Source of the DNA: Bacillota bacterium
GTDB taxonomy: Bacteria; Bacillota; Clostridia; Clostridiales; Clostridiaceae
DNA length: 21,723 bases
Direction: 5' to 3'
Assembly: GCA_030706065.1 (NCBI GenBank)
Contig: JAUZPH010000008.1
Span: 1 to 21,723 of the forward strand
In this document: positions 6,783 through 14,234 of the stretch, piece by piece
Numbering within the stretch: position 1 is the stretch's first letter
Layout: each line of letters opens with the position of its first letter
Notes under the pieces: generated by a model
What the model saw: the letters and a program-made list of their open reading frames with translations, nothing else
Told to the model about the DNA's origin: nothing
Database searches by the model: none
Made by a program: the position numbers and the translations under genes

Positions 6783-7853
6783 ATGAAAAAGATTAAGATA
6801 ATTATAATATGGAGTCTAATTGCAACGGTTTTCCAAATGTTCATATTGTTGTTCCTAAACAACTACTATTGGAAATCCCAATCGTCCTTTAGTATAGTTC
6901 AGGTAACTCAAAATGATACAAGTAAATTAGAAAGGCCTGACATAAACCTTCCGATAAACGCCAGGGATATTAGAGTATCCTATAACAGCAAGCATATATC
7001 ATTCATGGAAAATGGAAAATTGACGATATTAAATACAAGTACTGGGACAGCTAATTCCATCAGTATACCTGACAAAGGAACTATATCATATTATAGGTGG
7101 CTTCCTGATAGAGACAGGATGATAATTGCAGAGAAATATACAAAAGGTTATCAGTCATATATAAAGCTTTCAAATTATGACGAGAATTTAGGTGGCAGGA
7201 ATGAAATAGTTGACAATCATCAACAGATAGTTAAAATTGTTCTGCCGGATAAGAATTATGAAGTAACAGACATGAGTCTATCCACTGCTACATCAATACT
7301 ATATATTCGTATTTCAAAGCCTGGCTCCAAAAGTATAATATACCATATGAATACAATGAATCAGATAATAAAGCTGGGTGAAGAAGGTTATCAGATGAGG
7401 GATATGGAAGCACTAAGCACAGAAGACAAGCTAATTTATGAAGATTCGAAGTACAAGAAACTAGTGGTAGTACAATCTAGTAAAAAGTTAGCACTGCCAT
7501 ACGTTAATGAGCCTGTTCTTTTGGGTGTAGATGATGATGATAATATTTATGTAGGCAGTATGTCTAATGGTAAGGTAACCAAGATTTATTATGGTAAACT
7601 GGATATGCCAGGAGAAACCTGGAATACCTTAGAGCCTAAGGAACCATGTGCAAGAAATGAAGTGTTTATAGGCAGAAAGGGAAAAGTATTCATTAATGAT
7701 AATCTAAGAGGGGACGTCATAAATCTTTCAGATAATATCATCACTGAGTATAAGGGAGAGTTTATTTCACTTTATGATAAGGGAATAATCAGTATGAACA
7801 ATGGAAAAGTACTGAATCAAAGTTTTGATAAGACAAGTGTGGCCGAAAATTAA
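6783..7853 (+). CDS. Membrane-anchored extracellular protein, probable beta-propeller
   Basis: The start is ATG 6783, not the in-frame ATG at 6738, because GAGGAG sits just before 6783 and the protein then begins MKKIKIIIIW, a normal signal-anchor start. The 356-aa product has one membrane segment (about 4-26). An outside domain follows with repeated short strand pairs such as VSYNSKHISFMENGKLTIL, and turns with D-R-D or Asp/Gly. This is the look of a WD40-like or TolB/dipeptidyl-peptidase-type propeller. No catalytic triad is seen, so a binding or scaffolding role is more likely. It begins 81 bases after the glycosidase gene and ends in a strong terminator. It is probably the last gene of the surface cluster. 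Confidence 0.8.
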   Translation: MKKIKIIIIWSLIATVFQMFILLFLNNYYWKSQSSFSIVQVTQNDTSKLERPDINLPINARDIRVSYNSKHISFMENGKLTILNTSTGTANSISIPDKGTISYYRWLPDRDRMIIAEKYTKGYQSYIKLSNYDENLGGRNEIVDNHQQIVKIVLPDKNYEVTDMSLSTATSILYIRISKPGSKSIIYHMNTMNQIIKLGEEGYQMRDMEALSTEDKLIYEDSKYKKLVVVQSSKKLALPYVNEPVLLGVDDDDNIYVGSMSNGKVTKIYYGKLDMPGETWNTLEPKEPCARNEVFIGRKGKVFINDNLRGDVINLSDNIITEYKGEFISLYDKGIISMNNGKVLNQSFDKTSVAEN

Positions 7854-7874
7854 TCTTTTGGCCACTTTTTTTTT
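7839..7874 (+). terminator. Terminator of the surface-protein cluster
   Basis: GTGGCC (7839-7844) pairs with GGCCAC (7860-7865) and extends through AAAA/TTTT with one bulged G. Nine T residues follow (7866-7874). The stop codon of the 6783 gene lies in the loop. Confidence 0.88.
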
Positions 7875-7962
7875 ATGGGTTGAATTTCTGATAAACTCTC
7901 TTTTATATCCTGGAAGTCATAAATAAGAACATTCAAGCATAGATAATATGGGGGTGATTTCC

Positions 7963-8340
7963 ATGAATATAACAAAGAGTTGTATGAGTTGTGGAGGAGT
8001 TGTTTTCAATATTATTTCAAAGGCGGGAAGTTATGAGCTCGTCTGTGCAGATTGCGGAGTTATGGCCGGAGAGGTAGGGTTGGATAAGTACGTTACAGTT
8101 ATGGGGAATTGTTCAAAATGCAGCAATTCAAAATTTAAGGTCAGAATAAACAAAGGGGAAGAGGAAGAAAGCTGGACGCCTGAGTGTCTGGAATGCAGGG
8201 CAGAACCGGTGTATAAATATGTAAATAATGAACTTGAGGAAATAGATGAAAAAAGCCGTGAAAATCTTATTCTGAAGGATAGATTGGCAGAAATGGCAGA
8301 GAGAATAAAGGAACTGGAAGATAGGTTACCAAAAGTTTAA
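7963..8340 (+). CDS. Double zinc-ribbon protein with C-terminal coiled coil
   Basis: The start is ATG 7963, because GGGGGTGAT precedes it by 6 bases. The upstream in-frame ATG at 7948 overlaps that ribosome site. The 125-aa protein has four CxxC pairs: Cys7/10, Cys28/31, Cys50/53 and Cys75/78. The spacing suggests two zinc ribbons in tandem, each made of two pairs. Residues about 90-122 are Glu/Lys/Leu-rich (ENLILKDRLAEMAERIKELE) with heptad spacing, a short coiled coil for dimerisation. Function is unknown. Such proteins bind nucleic acid or act as partners in complexes. It is a single gene between two terminators. Confidence 0.83.
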   Translation: MNITKSCMSCGGVVFNIISKAGSYELVCADCGVMAGEVGLDKYVTVMGNCSKCSNSKFKVRINKGEEEESWTPECLECRAEPVYKYVNNELEEIDEKSRENLILKDRLAEMAERIKELEDRLPKV

Positions 8341-8364
8341 ATAAGAATGTATCTATGAAGTTTT

Positions 8365-8397
8365 AAGGAAGTTGATTTGAAATCAGGTTCCTTTTTT
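8365..8397 (+). terminator. Terminator of the zinc-ribbon gene
   Basis: Positions 8365-8377 pair with 8381-8393 (13 bp with one mismatch and one G-T wobble) around a 3-base loop, then six T residues. Confidence 0.72.
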
Positions 8398-8445
8398 GAA
8401 CCTGCCGCTAAAATGCAGTATGGTGTAGTGAATACCTCAAATACA

Positions 8446-8475
8446 GAGGAGGGGGAGTACAAACCCCCATTCCTC
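8446..8475 (-). terminator. GC-rich hairpin at the end of the sulfur-relay gene
   Basis: GAGGA-GGGGG (8446-8455) pairs with CCCCC-(AT)-TCCTC (8464-8475), a 10-bp stem with a 2-base bulge. It overlaps the stop codon of the minus-strand gene. The T-run on the minus side is poor (TGTATTTG), so termination may be weak. Confidence 0.5.
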
Positions 8476-10933
8476 ATATAAACAGGTTTAAATTAGAGTC
8501 CTCTGTTTCGCCTATATAATATCCGACACCTGCAATTTTCACGCCTTCTATAAGTTCTTCTTTTTTTATCCCCATGACCTCCATGGACATCTGACAGGCA
8601 ATCAGTTCTACCCCATTTTCTATAGCTATTTTGATAAGTTGTTCAAGTGAGTAGATGTTTTTACTTTTCATTACAAACCTTATAAGCTTCCCGCCAATAC
8701 CAAGCATATTCATCTTGGATAACTTCAATTTTTTGCTTCCTCTGGGCATAAAGAAGCCGAACATTTTTTCAAGTAACCCTTTTTTTAGCTTGATTTTTTT
8801 AGGTTTCCGTATAATATTCAAGCCCCAGAAGGTAAAGAACATTGTAACCTTCTTACCCATTGAAGCTGCACCATTTGCTATTATAAAGGAAGCTATGGCC
8901 TTGTCCAGGTCACCGCTGAATATTACCATAGTTTTATTGTCCTTGACAACCGGGCTGTTTTTATCTGCTTTCTTTGATGTTGTGATGTTTTTCTCTATAT
9001 AAGCAGTAACTATGCCTTTTTCAACGAAGATTTTAATCAATTTGTTGTTTGTCCTTTTACACCATGCAGAAATATCGGTATAAAAGCCTGGATCCGATGC
9101 TGTAACCTTTAAAACATCGCCCCTGTTCAATCCATTCATTGAGAAACTCACTTTCAGAAGGGGCCCGGGGCAGCTTAAACCGCAGGCATCAATTTTTACT
9201 GATGGTATTAGTTCATCCAGCAAATACTTATTTTCATCTTTAAAGAAGTTATTAGAATTATCATATTCGGAATCAACTTCTTCAGAAATGTCTTTATTAA
9301 GAAGTCTATATATCTCGTATCCACCAGAAAGGTTTCGCACATTAAAGCCTTGCTGGGCAAGAAACCGTTCGGCAGAGTAACCCCGTACTCCATATTGGCA
9401 GTAAAGGAGTATTTCTTTTTCCAGAGTCAGTTCACCAACTCTGTTTCTCAGTTCCTCAAGGGGGAAGTTTAACGCTCCCTTTATTAACCCATTTTCACAT
9501 TCGAGCTCTGTACGTACATCTATTATAGTAAGTTTTTCATTTTCTCGGGCTTCCATGTCCCCCCAACATACCTGTTTTGTCATTCCATTCAGGACATCCT
9601 CTGCCATGGACCCTACGGTGTTTATTACATCTTTAGACGATAAATAAGGTGGACTGAAACTTAGTTCCAATTCTTTCAAGGTAGCTATCTTACCACCCAG
9701 TCTCATAACAGCAGATATAATATCTATACGCTTCTCCACTGACTCATAACCTATGGACTGAGCACCTAAAATACTGCCGCTGTCATCAAATAACAGCTTT
9801 AGGTAAATAAGAGTAGCATTGGGATAGCCTGGTTCATGAGAAGGAGCATAGGTGTTTACAACTCGATAAGGAATCTGTAATTTCTTTAGGGAACATTCGG
9901 TACTTCCAGTCTTTGCGGCTGTCATATCGAATATTTTAATTGCGAAGCTTTTCTGCCCTCCGTCAAATGAATGTTTTAGCCCCGATATATTGTCTGCTGA
10001 AATAGCAGCTTCAATGGCGGATATATTGGGCTCTTTTATATGTGCCTTGTCAAGAGCTGCAAAATCATCAATCTCCGCTGCATTTCCTGCAGAGTAGACA
10101 TTATCTGCCGATGTCTTCATATTTCTGTCAACTTTTATATGAGAGGATGCAGACAATTCGAGACCGGAACCTTTTAGAAATTCCGTACCAGGCCTTTTAG
10201 CCGGTACCCAGATAACCATTTGCGCTGATAATTCGCTTCTCCCTTTAAATTCAATTTCAACATTGTTTTCGGTATCCGTTAGACATTTAATTTCTTCCTT
10301 TTGTATGATGTTTATATCGTTGTCAAGCAATTTTTTTGTTACATATGCTGTTATCTCATCGTCAAAGGGCAAGAGACAATCCGGATTATTCATTATCAAA
10401 CTTATTAACTTTCCTTTCTCGCTAAAGCCTTGTGCTAATTGTACTCCTTCATAGGTTTCGGTGATAATTGCAAGGTTATTAATTCCATGCTCTAACACAT
10501 AGGCTCTAATTGAATCAGCATCATAGAGATTTCTTAAAATAAACACCTTTGGACCGGTTAATCCATCTATGTCAGGTTCAATAGCCCTGGACCCGGGTGA
10601 TAAAAGCAGGTAATCATAACTCTCGGTACGGATTTTCCCCATGGTGTCTTTTATTGATATAAACTTTTGATTGATATTTATAGAGAGAACGTGACTGCTC
10701 TCATTTACATTTATATTCATCCGTCTCTTTAATTCTTCCGAGGTTTCAAGAATTAGTTTTTCTCTATCGGTGATAATATTGCTTGTATAGTATGGCAATA
10801 AGGCTCTCTGTACAGCTATCTCCTTATTTTCGTCAAAGATAATTATTTTATAATTATCATGTAATCTCCTTAGCCTTTTTGCGGCAGCTATCCCGCATAG
10901 TGACCCTCCAACAATTAATATCCTTTTGTCCAT
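8474..10933 (-). CDS. Four-domain sulfur-relay fusion: degenerate CoA-disulfide-reductase-like flavoprotein + rhodanese + TusA + DsrE2
   Basis: The 819-aa protein has four domains. (1) Residues 1-450 form a pyridine-nucleotide-disulfide oxidoreductase fold with a CoADR-type dimerisation domain (LKLLFD, 369-373; FSPPYLSSKDVINT, 426-439). (2) About 455-545 is a rhodanese with active loop CQYGVRG (Cys512). (3) About 578-648 is TusA with the CGLSCPGP motif (Cys588). (4) About 667-819 is DsrE2 with FFTFWGLN and ACQMSMEVMGI (Cys780). Such fusions are known for moving persulfide sulfur. In domain 1 the usual NCGLPYY reads RALLPYY, so Ala45 replaces the active-site Cys. The second Rossmann glycine motif is replaced by TETYEG (158-163), and the FAD-binding GD is GN (283-284). 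The ATG at 10933 has GGAGG 7 bases upstream. The gene stands alone, divergent from the CDF gene. Confidence 0.93.
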   Translation of the reverse strand: MDKRILIVGGSLCGIAAAKRLRRLHDNYKIIIFDENKEIAVQRALLPYYTSNIITDREKLILETSEELKRRMNINVNESSHVLSININQKFISIKDTMGKIRTESYDYLLLSPGSRAIEPDIDGLTGPKVFILRNLYDADSIRAYVLEHGINNLAIITETYEGVQLAQGFSEKGKLISLIMNNPDCLLPFDDEITAYVTKKLLDNDINIIQKEEIKCLTDTENNVEIEFKGRSELSAQMVIWVPAKRPGTEFLKGSGLELSASSHIKVDRNMKTSADNVYSAGNAAEIDDFAALDKAHIKEPNISAIEAAISADNISGLKHSFDGGQKSFAIKIFDMTAAKTGSTECSLKKLQIPYRVVNTYAPSHEPGYPNATLIYLKLLFDDSGSILGAQSIGYESVEKRIDIISAVMRLGGKIATLKELELSFSPPYLSSKDVINTVGSMAEDVLNGMTKQVCWGDMEARENEKLTIIDVRTELECENGLIKGALNFPLEELRNRVGELTLEKEILLYCQYGVRGYSAERFLAQQGFNVRNLSGGYEIYRLLNKDISEEVDSEYDNSNNFFKDENKYLLDELIPSVKIDACGLSCPGPLLKVSFSMNGLNRGDVLKVTASDPGFYTDISAWCKRTNNKLIKIFVEKGIVTAYIEKNITTSKKADKNSPVVKDNKTMVIFSGDLDKAIASFIIANGAASMGKKVTMFFTFWGLNIIRKPKKIKLKKGLLEKMFGFFMPRGSKKLKLSKMNMLGIGGKLIRFVMKSKNIYSLEQLIKIAIENGVELIACQMSMEVMGIKKEELIEGVKIAGVGYYIGETEDSNLNLFI

Positions 10934-10958
10934 CTGTTAACCTCCAGTTCCGTTTATT

Positions 10959-11017
10959 ATTATACTTCATGGGTGAGTTTTTTTTATAGAGAATGTCATA
11001 TACTTCATAGTATGAAG
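10959..11017. promoter_or_regulatory. Palindromic operator-like element and repeat in the divergent intergenic region
   Basis: CTTCATA-G-TATGAAG (11003-11017) is a perfect 7+7 bp palindrome. The 10-mer TATACTTCAT occurs at 10999-11008, overlapping it, and again at 10961-10970. There, on the minus strand, it overlaps a TATAAT box (10964 to 10959) of the sulfur-relay gene. This fits a dimeric repressor or activator site, but no regulator gene is next to it. Confidence 0.5.
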
Positions 11018-11134
11018 ATAGGTTTTAAAGAGTACAAAAAGACTCCGGATATATGCTAAGTTTATGTATTACTTCCATATATAAATGTGCTATTATAAAA
11101 CTAAATCATATTTCATTTTAATAGGAGTGAGGTT

Positions 11135-12316
11135 ATGAAATTAGTTTTTGATTTTATGATCAGAAGTTTTGTAAAAAATCACGAAGAGGTGAATTCCGAA
11201 AAAGTAAGAGAAGCCTATGGATGGCTGGGTGGAACGGTAGGAATAATTATTAACTCTACTATACTGATTATTGAACTCGTGATAGGGTTGTTCCTTAACA
11301 GTATAGCAGTGATGGCTGATGCGGTACACAACCTGACAGATGCTGTATCATCCCTGGTAACCATTATCAGCTTTAGACTCGCAAACCGGCCAGCTGATGA
11401 TGAGCATCCCTTCGGTCATGGCAGAGTTGAGTACATAACTGCACTAATATTCTCTGCTGCAATATTTGTGGTAGGATATGAATTTGCAAGAAGCTCCATC
11501 ACCCGCGTTCTCCATCCTATTGAAATACCTTTTAATCTTATTTCCTTTATCATGATGCTTTTTGCATTGCCACTGCAGATATTTCTTAATCGCTTTACGA
11601 ATTATCTTGGTAAAAAGATAAACTCGGCGGCCTTAAAGGCATCAGCTGTTGAATCTTTTACTGATATACTGGTACTTTCAATGGTAGTACTGTCACTTCT
11701 TGTGACACGCTTCACTTCATTCCCTATAGACGGATATGTAGGCATAATAGTATCAATTTTTATTTTACATTCCGGTTATGGTCTTGCTAAAGAAACATTG
11801 GATACATTACTGGGAAAGGCCCCGGATAAGGAATTGGTAAATAACATTTCAAGCGCTATCTTAAGTTATCCATATATTGTTGGTGTTCACGATTTGGTAA
11901 TTCATAACTATGGACCTGGAAGACATATGGCTTCTATACATGCTGAGGTTCCCTATGATATACCTGTTATGGAATTGCATGATATCATTGATAAAGCCGA
12001 AAAAGAGGTGGGGGAATTATTAAACCTGTATATAATAATTCATATGGACCCTGTTAAAACCGACAGTCCTGATGTAATTTTGCTAAAGGAAAAAGTAAAA
12101 CAAGCTATATTGACTATTGAGGGAATTTTGTCTATGCACGATTTTCGAGTAGTCGGTGAAAGTGAAGCTAAAACTCTGATATTTGATGTTGTTATAGCAA
12201 AGTCCGTCAGTGGAACGAGGGATAGAGAGAACATTCTTCATCAAATTGAGGGGAAAGTCAGCCAAATTTCTCCTAAATATAAATGTATAGTTACAATAGA
12301 TTTGGAGTATACCTAA
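11135..12316 (+). CDS. Cation diffusion facilitator (CDF) metal exporter with extended C-terminus
   Basis: CDF proteins export divalent metals (Zn, Fe, Mn, Co) in exchange for protons, as membrane dimers. The 393-aa protein shows the family plan: TM segments at about 33-53, 56-80, 100-118, 133-151, 170-190 and 200-216. TM2 carries VHNLTD (His65, Asp69), a loop follows with DDEHPFGHGRVEY (about 88-100), and TM5 carries ESFTD (Glu173, Asp177). A first cytoplasmic domain (about 233-307) has the usual GVHDLVIHNYGPGRHMASIH and IIIHMDP. About 80 more residues (310-393) resemble a second copy of that domain. The ATG at 11135 follows AGGAGTGAGG. An extended -10 (TGCTATTAT, 11088-11096) may drive it. 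It is divergent from the sulfur-relay gene. Confidence 0.93.
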   Translation: MKLVFDFMIRSFVKNHEEVNSEKVREAYGWLGGTVGIIINSTILIIELVIGLFLNSIAVMADAVHNLTDAVSSLVTIISFRLANRPADDEHPFGHGRVEYITALIFSAAIFVVGYEFARSSITRVLHPIEIPFNLISFIMMLFALPLQIFLNRFTNYLGKKINSAALKASAVESFTDILVLSMVVLSLLVTRFTSFPIDGYVGIIVSIFILHSGYGLAKETLDTLLGKAPDKELVNNISSAILSYPYIVGVHDLVIHNYGPGRHMASIHAEVPYDIPVMELHDIIDKAEKEVGELLNLYIIIHMDPVKTDSPDVILLKEKVKQAILTIEGILSMHDFRVVGESEAKTLIFDVVIAKSVSGTRDRENILHQIEGKVSQISPKYKCIVTIDLEYT

Positions 12317-12404
12317 TATTTCTCACGGTGTTTTAGTAAAGCATTAAATGATCTGAATATTGAAGGGTAAAATGTATATATAATAGATAAAATGATTACT
12401 TTAA

Positions 12405-12436
12405 CAATTGGAGCATTTATTGTTCCAATTGTTTTG
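12405..12436 (+). terminator. Terminator of the CDF gene
   Basis: CAATTGGAGCA (12405-12415) and TGTTCCAATTG (12421-12431) form an 11-bp stem with one G-T pair and a 5-base loop, followed by TTTTG. It lies about 90 bases after the stop codon. Confidence 0.72.
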
Positions 12437-12471
12437 TAATTATATCGTACATATTCCAGTAACATCATAGA

Positions 12472-12500
12472 GTAAATTTTGAAATATAACATACATTATA
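12472..12500 (+). promoter_or_regulatory. Sigma-G-like promoter of the SASP gene
   Basis: GTAAA (12472-12476), a 17-base spacer and CATTATA (12494-12500) match the forespore sigma-G pattern (GNATA, 17-18, CATNNTA) at most positions. The match to a forespore gene directly downstream supports it. Confidence 0.42.
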
Positions 12501-12534
12501 AAATAAGTAATTAATTTATTTGGAGTGTGATAAA

Positions 12535-12735
12535 TTGTCTACGAGCAATAGAATACTGTCACCAGGAGCAAGACCGGGCCTTGAAAGATTCAAACTTGAG
12601 GCCGCAGCGGATCTTGGAATGAAACCGGAAGAGTTAAAAACCGGAGATCCGACATCCATAAAAAACTGCTTCGTTGGAGGGCAGATGGTGAAAAGAATGA
12701 TTGAAGCTTATGAAAAAACATTGGAGAAACAATAA
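12535..12735 (+). CDS. Alpha/beta-type small acid-soluble spore protein (SASP)
   Basis: These proteins coat and protect DNA in the dormant spore and are degraded by the GPR protease at germination. The 66-aa product matches the two family blocks: ARPGLERFKLEAAADLGM, containing the region cleaved by GPR, and FVGGQMVKRMIEAYEK, the canonical VGGxMVKxMI helix. The start is TTG 12535, because GGAGTG lies 6 bases before it. An in-frame TTG at 12520 would overlap that site. In the second block a Cys replaces the small Gly/Ser residues usually found just before VGG (KNCFVGG). A sigma-G-like promoter lies upstream and a terminator follows. It marks the organism as a spore former. Confidence 0.95.
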   Translation: MSTSNRILSPGARPGLERFKLEAAADLGMKPEELKTGDPTSIKNCFVGGQMVKRMIEAYEKTLEKQ

Positions 12736-12749
12736 ACTCCAATGTTTTT
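12714..12749. terminator. Bidirectional terminator between SASP and LysE-type genes
   Basis: AAAAACATTGGAG (12714-12726) pairs perfectly with 12737-12749 (13 bp) around a 10-base loop holding the SASP stop codon. There are A/T runs on both outer sides, so it can end transcription from either direction. Confidence 0.85.
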
Positions 12750-12760
12750 ATATTACATTT

Positions 12761-13474
12761 TCAAAATCTTTTATGAAAAGGAAACCTGGCTTTTATATTC
12801 AGAAAGATTTCAAATAATTTTGTATGAAGTATAGGTGGCATAATATATCTGGATAGATTTGATGCGCTTAAAAACATTACGAAGCCTGATAAAATAATAA
12901 TTGAACCTAATATTCTATTGATGAAGTTAATATTTTTTATATTAAATTTTGATTCCAAACTGGACGCGCCTAGAACTAATATGAGCCACCACAGCATACT
13001 TCCGATAAAAACTCCCAATATAAGTAAAGTCCTAGAGTAAGGCATGCGGCTTATGTGGGACAGCCTTGAACTGGTGAAAACAACAACAAACGAAAAAATT
13101 GTTGCCGGGTTTGCAAGAGCAAGTAATAATGTGGAAATAAAGGATTTAAATAGAGTTCCTCCATGTATTTTTCTTTTAGTCTCCAGAGTCTTTTGTCTAG
13201 AGTGGTACATATGGATTCCATAAGCAATGAGAACAAGACCTCCTCCAAAATGCAGATATAATTTATTCTGTAAAATGAAATGTGCAACAAAGGCCATACC
13301 GACAGATGCCACTGTCGCATATATTGAGTCCGCAATTGCCGATCCTAACCCTGAAACTAAACCATATACTGCGCCACTGGTCAAGGTGGTTCTAAGACAT
13401 ACGGCTCCTATCGGCCCTAAAGGCATTCCTGTTATCAATCCTATTATTATTCCTTTTGTAATATAATTTAGCAT
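12761..13474 (-). CDS. LysE/RhtB-family transporter
   Basis: LysE-family proteins export amino acids or other small solutes with proton or ion exchange. The 237-aa protein begins with the family signature in TM1, GMPLGPIGAVCLR (about 16-28). It has about six hydrophobic segments, a basic loop (HSRQKTLETKRKIHGG, about 91-106), and a second ALANPATIFSF motif (about 119-129), matching the family's conserved N-P in the middle of the protein. The C-terminus is basic. ATG 13472-13474 has AAAGGAG about 8 bases upstream on the minus strand. It is convergent with the SASP gene and shares its terminator. The substrate cannot be told from the sequence. Confidence 0.92.
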   Translation of the reverse strand: MLNYITKGIIIGLITGMPLGPIGAVCLRTTLTSGAVYGLVSGLGSAIADSIYATVASVGMAFVAHFILQNKLYLHFGGGLVLIAYGIHMYHSRQKTLETKRKIHGGTLFKSFISTLLLALANPATIFSFVVVFTSSRLSHISRMPYSRTLLILGVFIGSMLWWLILVLGASSLESKFNIKNINFINRILGSIIILSGFVMFLSASNLSRYIMPPILHTKLFEIFLNIKARFPFHKRF

Positions 13475-13888
13475 GGCACAACTCCTTTAAGCCACAAATC
13501 AAAACTCTTTAGGTTATAATATTATATTGTGCAACTATACTAAAAATATTATTTAAACTATAAGTACTGAGTGCAATGTTTAAAACGAATGGCATAAATA
13601 TAATAAATATTGCATAAATCTCCGGGTTGGATACTCTATGACTCTCATAATAAGTATTATTACTATTACAGGTTGGAAATTTATAAAAGAAATATGTTTG
13701 TAAGAGAAGAAAGATTGCTTCCGTATAACTTGGTAGCTTAAGGTGAATAAGTGTTATATGATAGTATATCTTTATTTTAATTATCTGTTTTAAGGTACTT
13801 CATTGAGAGAAATACATATAATAACATTATAGTGATAGCCGTCAGTATGGTTATACATTAAACAAAATAAAGTAAAGTAGGTGTTGGT
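13475..13888. other. 414-bp gene-free intergenic region
   Basis: The region is very AT-rich with no ORF that has a ribosome site and no strong inverted repeat. Near 13515-13525 both strands carry TATAAT-like boxes that could belong to the LysE-type gene. On the plus side only the sigma-K-like pattern at 13796-13823 stands out. Confidence 0.5.
13796..13823 (+). promoter_or_regulatory. Possible sigma-K-like (late mother-cell) promoter
   Basis: AC at 13796-13797, 17 bases, then CATATAATA (13815-13823) fits the pattern AC-N16/17-CATANNNTA. The pattern is short and the region AT-rich, so a chance match is quite possible. Confidence 0.25.
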
Positions 13889-14089
13889 ATGGATTTTAGT
13901 TTTCTTACTGGAGGTTCAGATGGAAAAAAAGAAAATAATAATCTCATATGGATTCTGGCGATAGTGGGGATAGTCTTTTGGCTGAGCAAGTCTAGAGGGC
14001 TTAATCTTGGTGGTCTTTTGGGTGGCAATAACACAGTAGCCTATGAAGAACAGCCGGAGGAAGACAATCGAAAGAGAAGAAGAAGATAA
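13889..14089 (+). CDS. 66-aa single-pass membrane protein, unknown function
   Basis: The protein has a short polar N-terminus (MDFSFLTGGSDGKKENNN), one membrane segment (about 18-33), a Gly/Leu-rich stretch (GLNLGGLLGGNN, about 37-48) and an acidic then strongly basic tail ending RKRRRR. The ribosome site is weak (GTAGGTG, 7 bases from ATG 13889). It resembles the small Gly-rich membrane proteins common in spore formers, but no family is recognised. A possible mother-cell promoter upstream would fit a spore-coat or cortex link. That is speculation. Confidence 0.65.
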   Translation: MDFSFLTGGSDGKKENNNLIWILAIVGIVFWLSKSRGLNLGGLLGGNNTVAYEEQPEEDNRKRRRR

Positions 14090-14234
14090 ATATGAATTTT
14101 ATAGTGTTTTGTAGAAAGGTTCCGGTGATATAAGGAAATTGAAGCTTATTCTGCCGGATGAACGAAATATGACATAAGAGCTTTAACATAACACAAGATA
14201 AGAGTTTGTTACTTTGAGTAGGAGGAGACTTTAG

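Noticed and set aside
8415..8482. A short plus-strand frame (about 22 codons) between the zinc-ribbon and sulfur-relay genes
   Set aside because: No ribosome site, and it overlaps the hairpin at 8446-8475 on the other gene's stop codon.
8655..9002. A plus-strand frame across the DsrE2 region of the 819-aa gene
   Set aside because: It is the complement of clearly conserved coding sequence and has no start signal.
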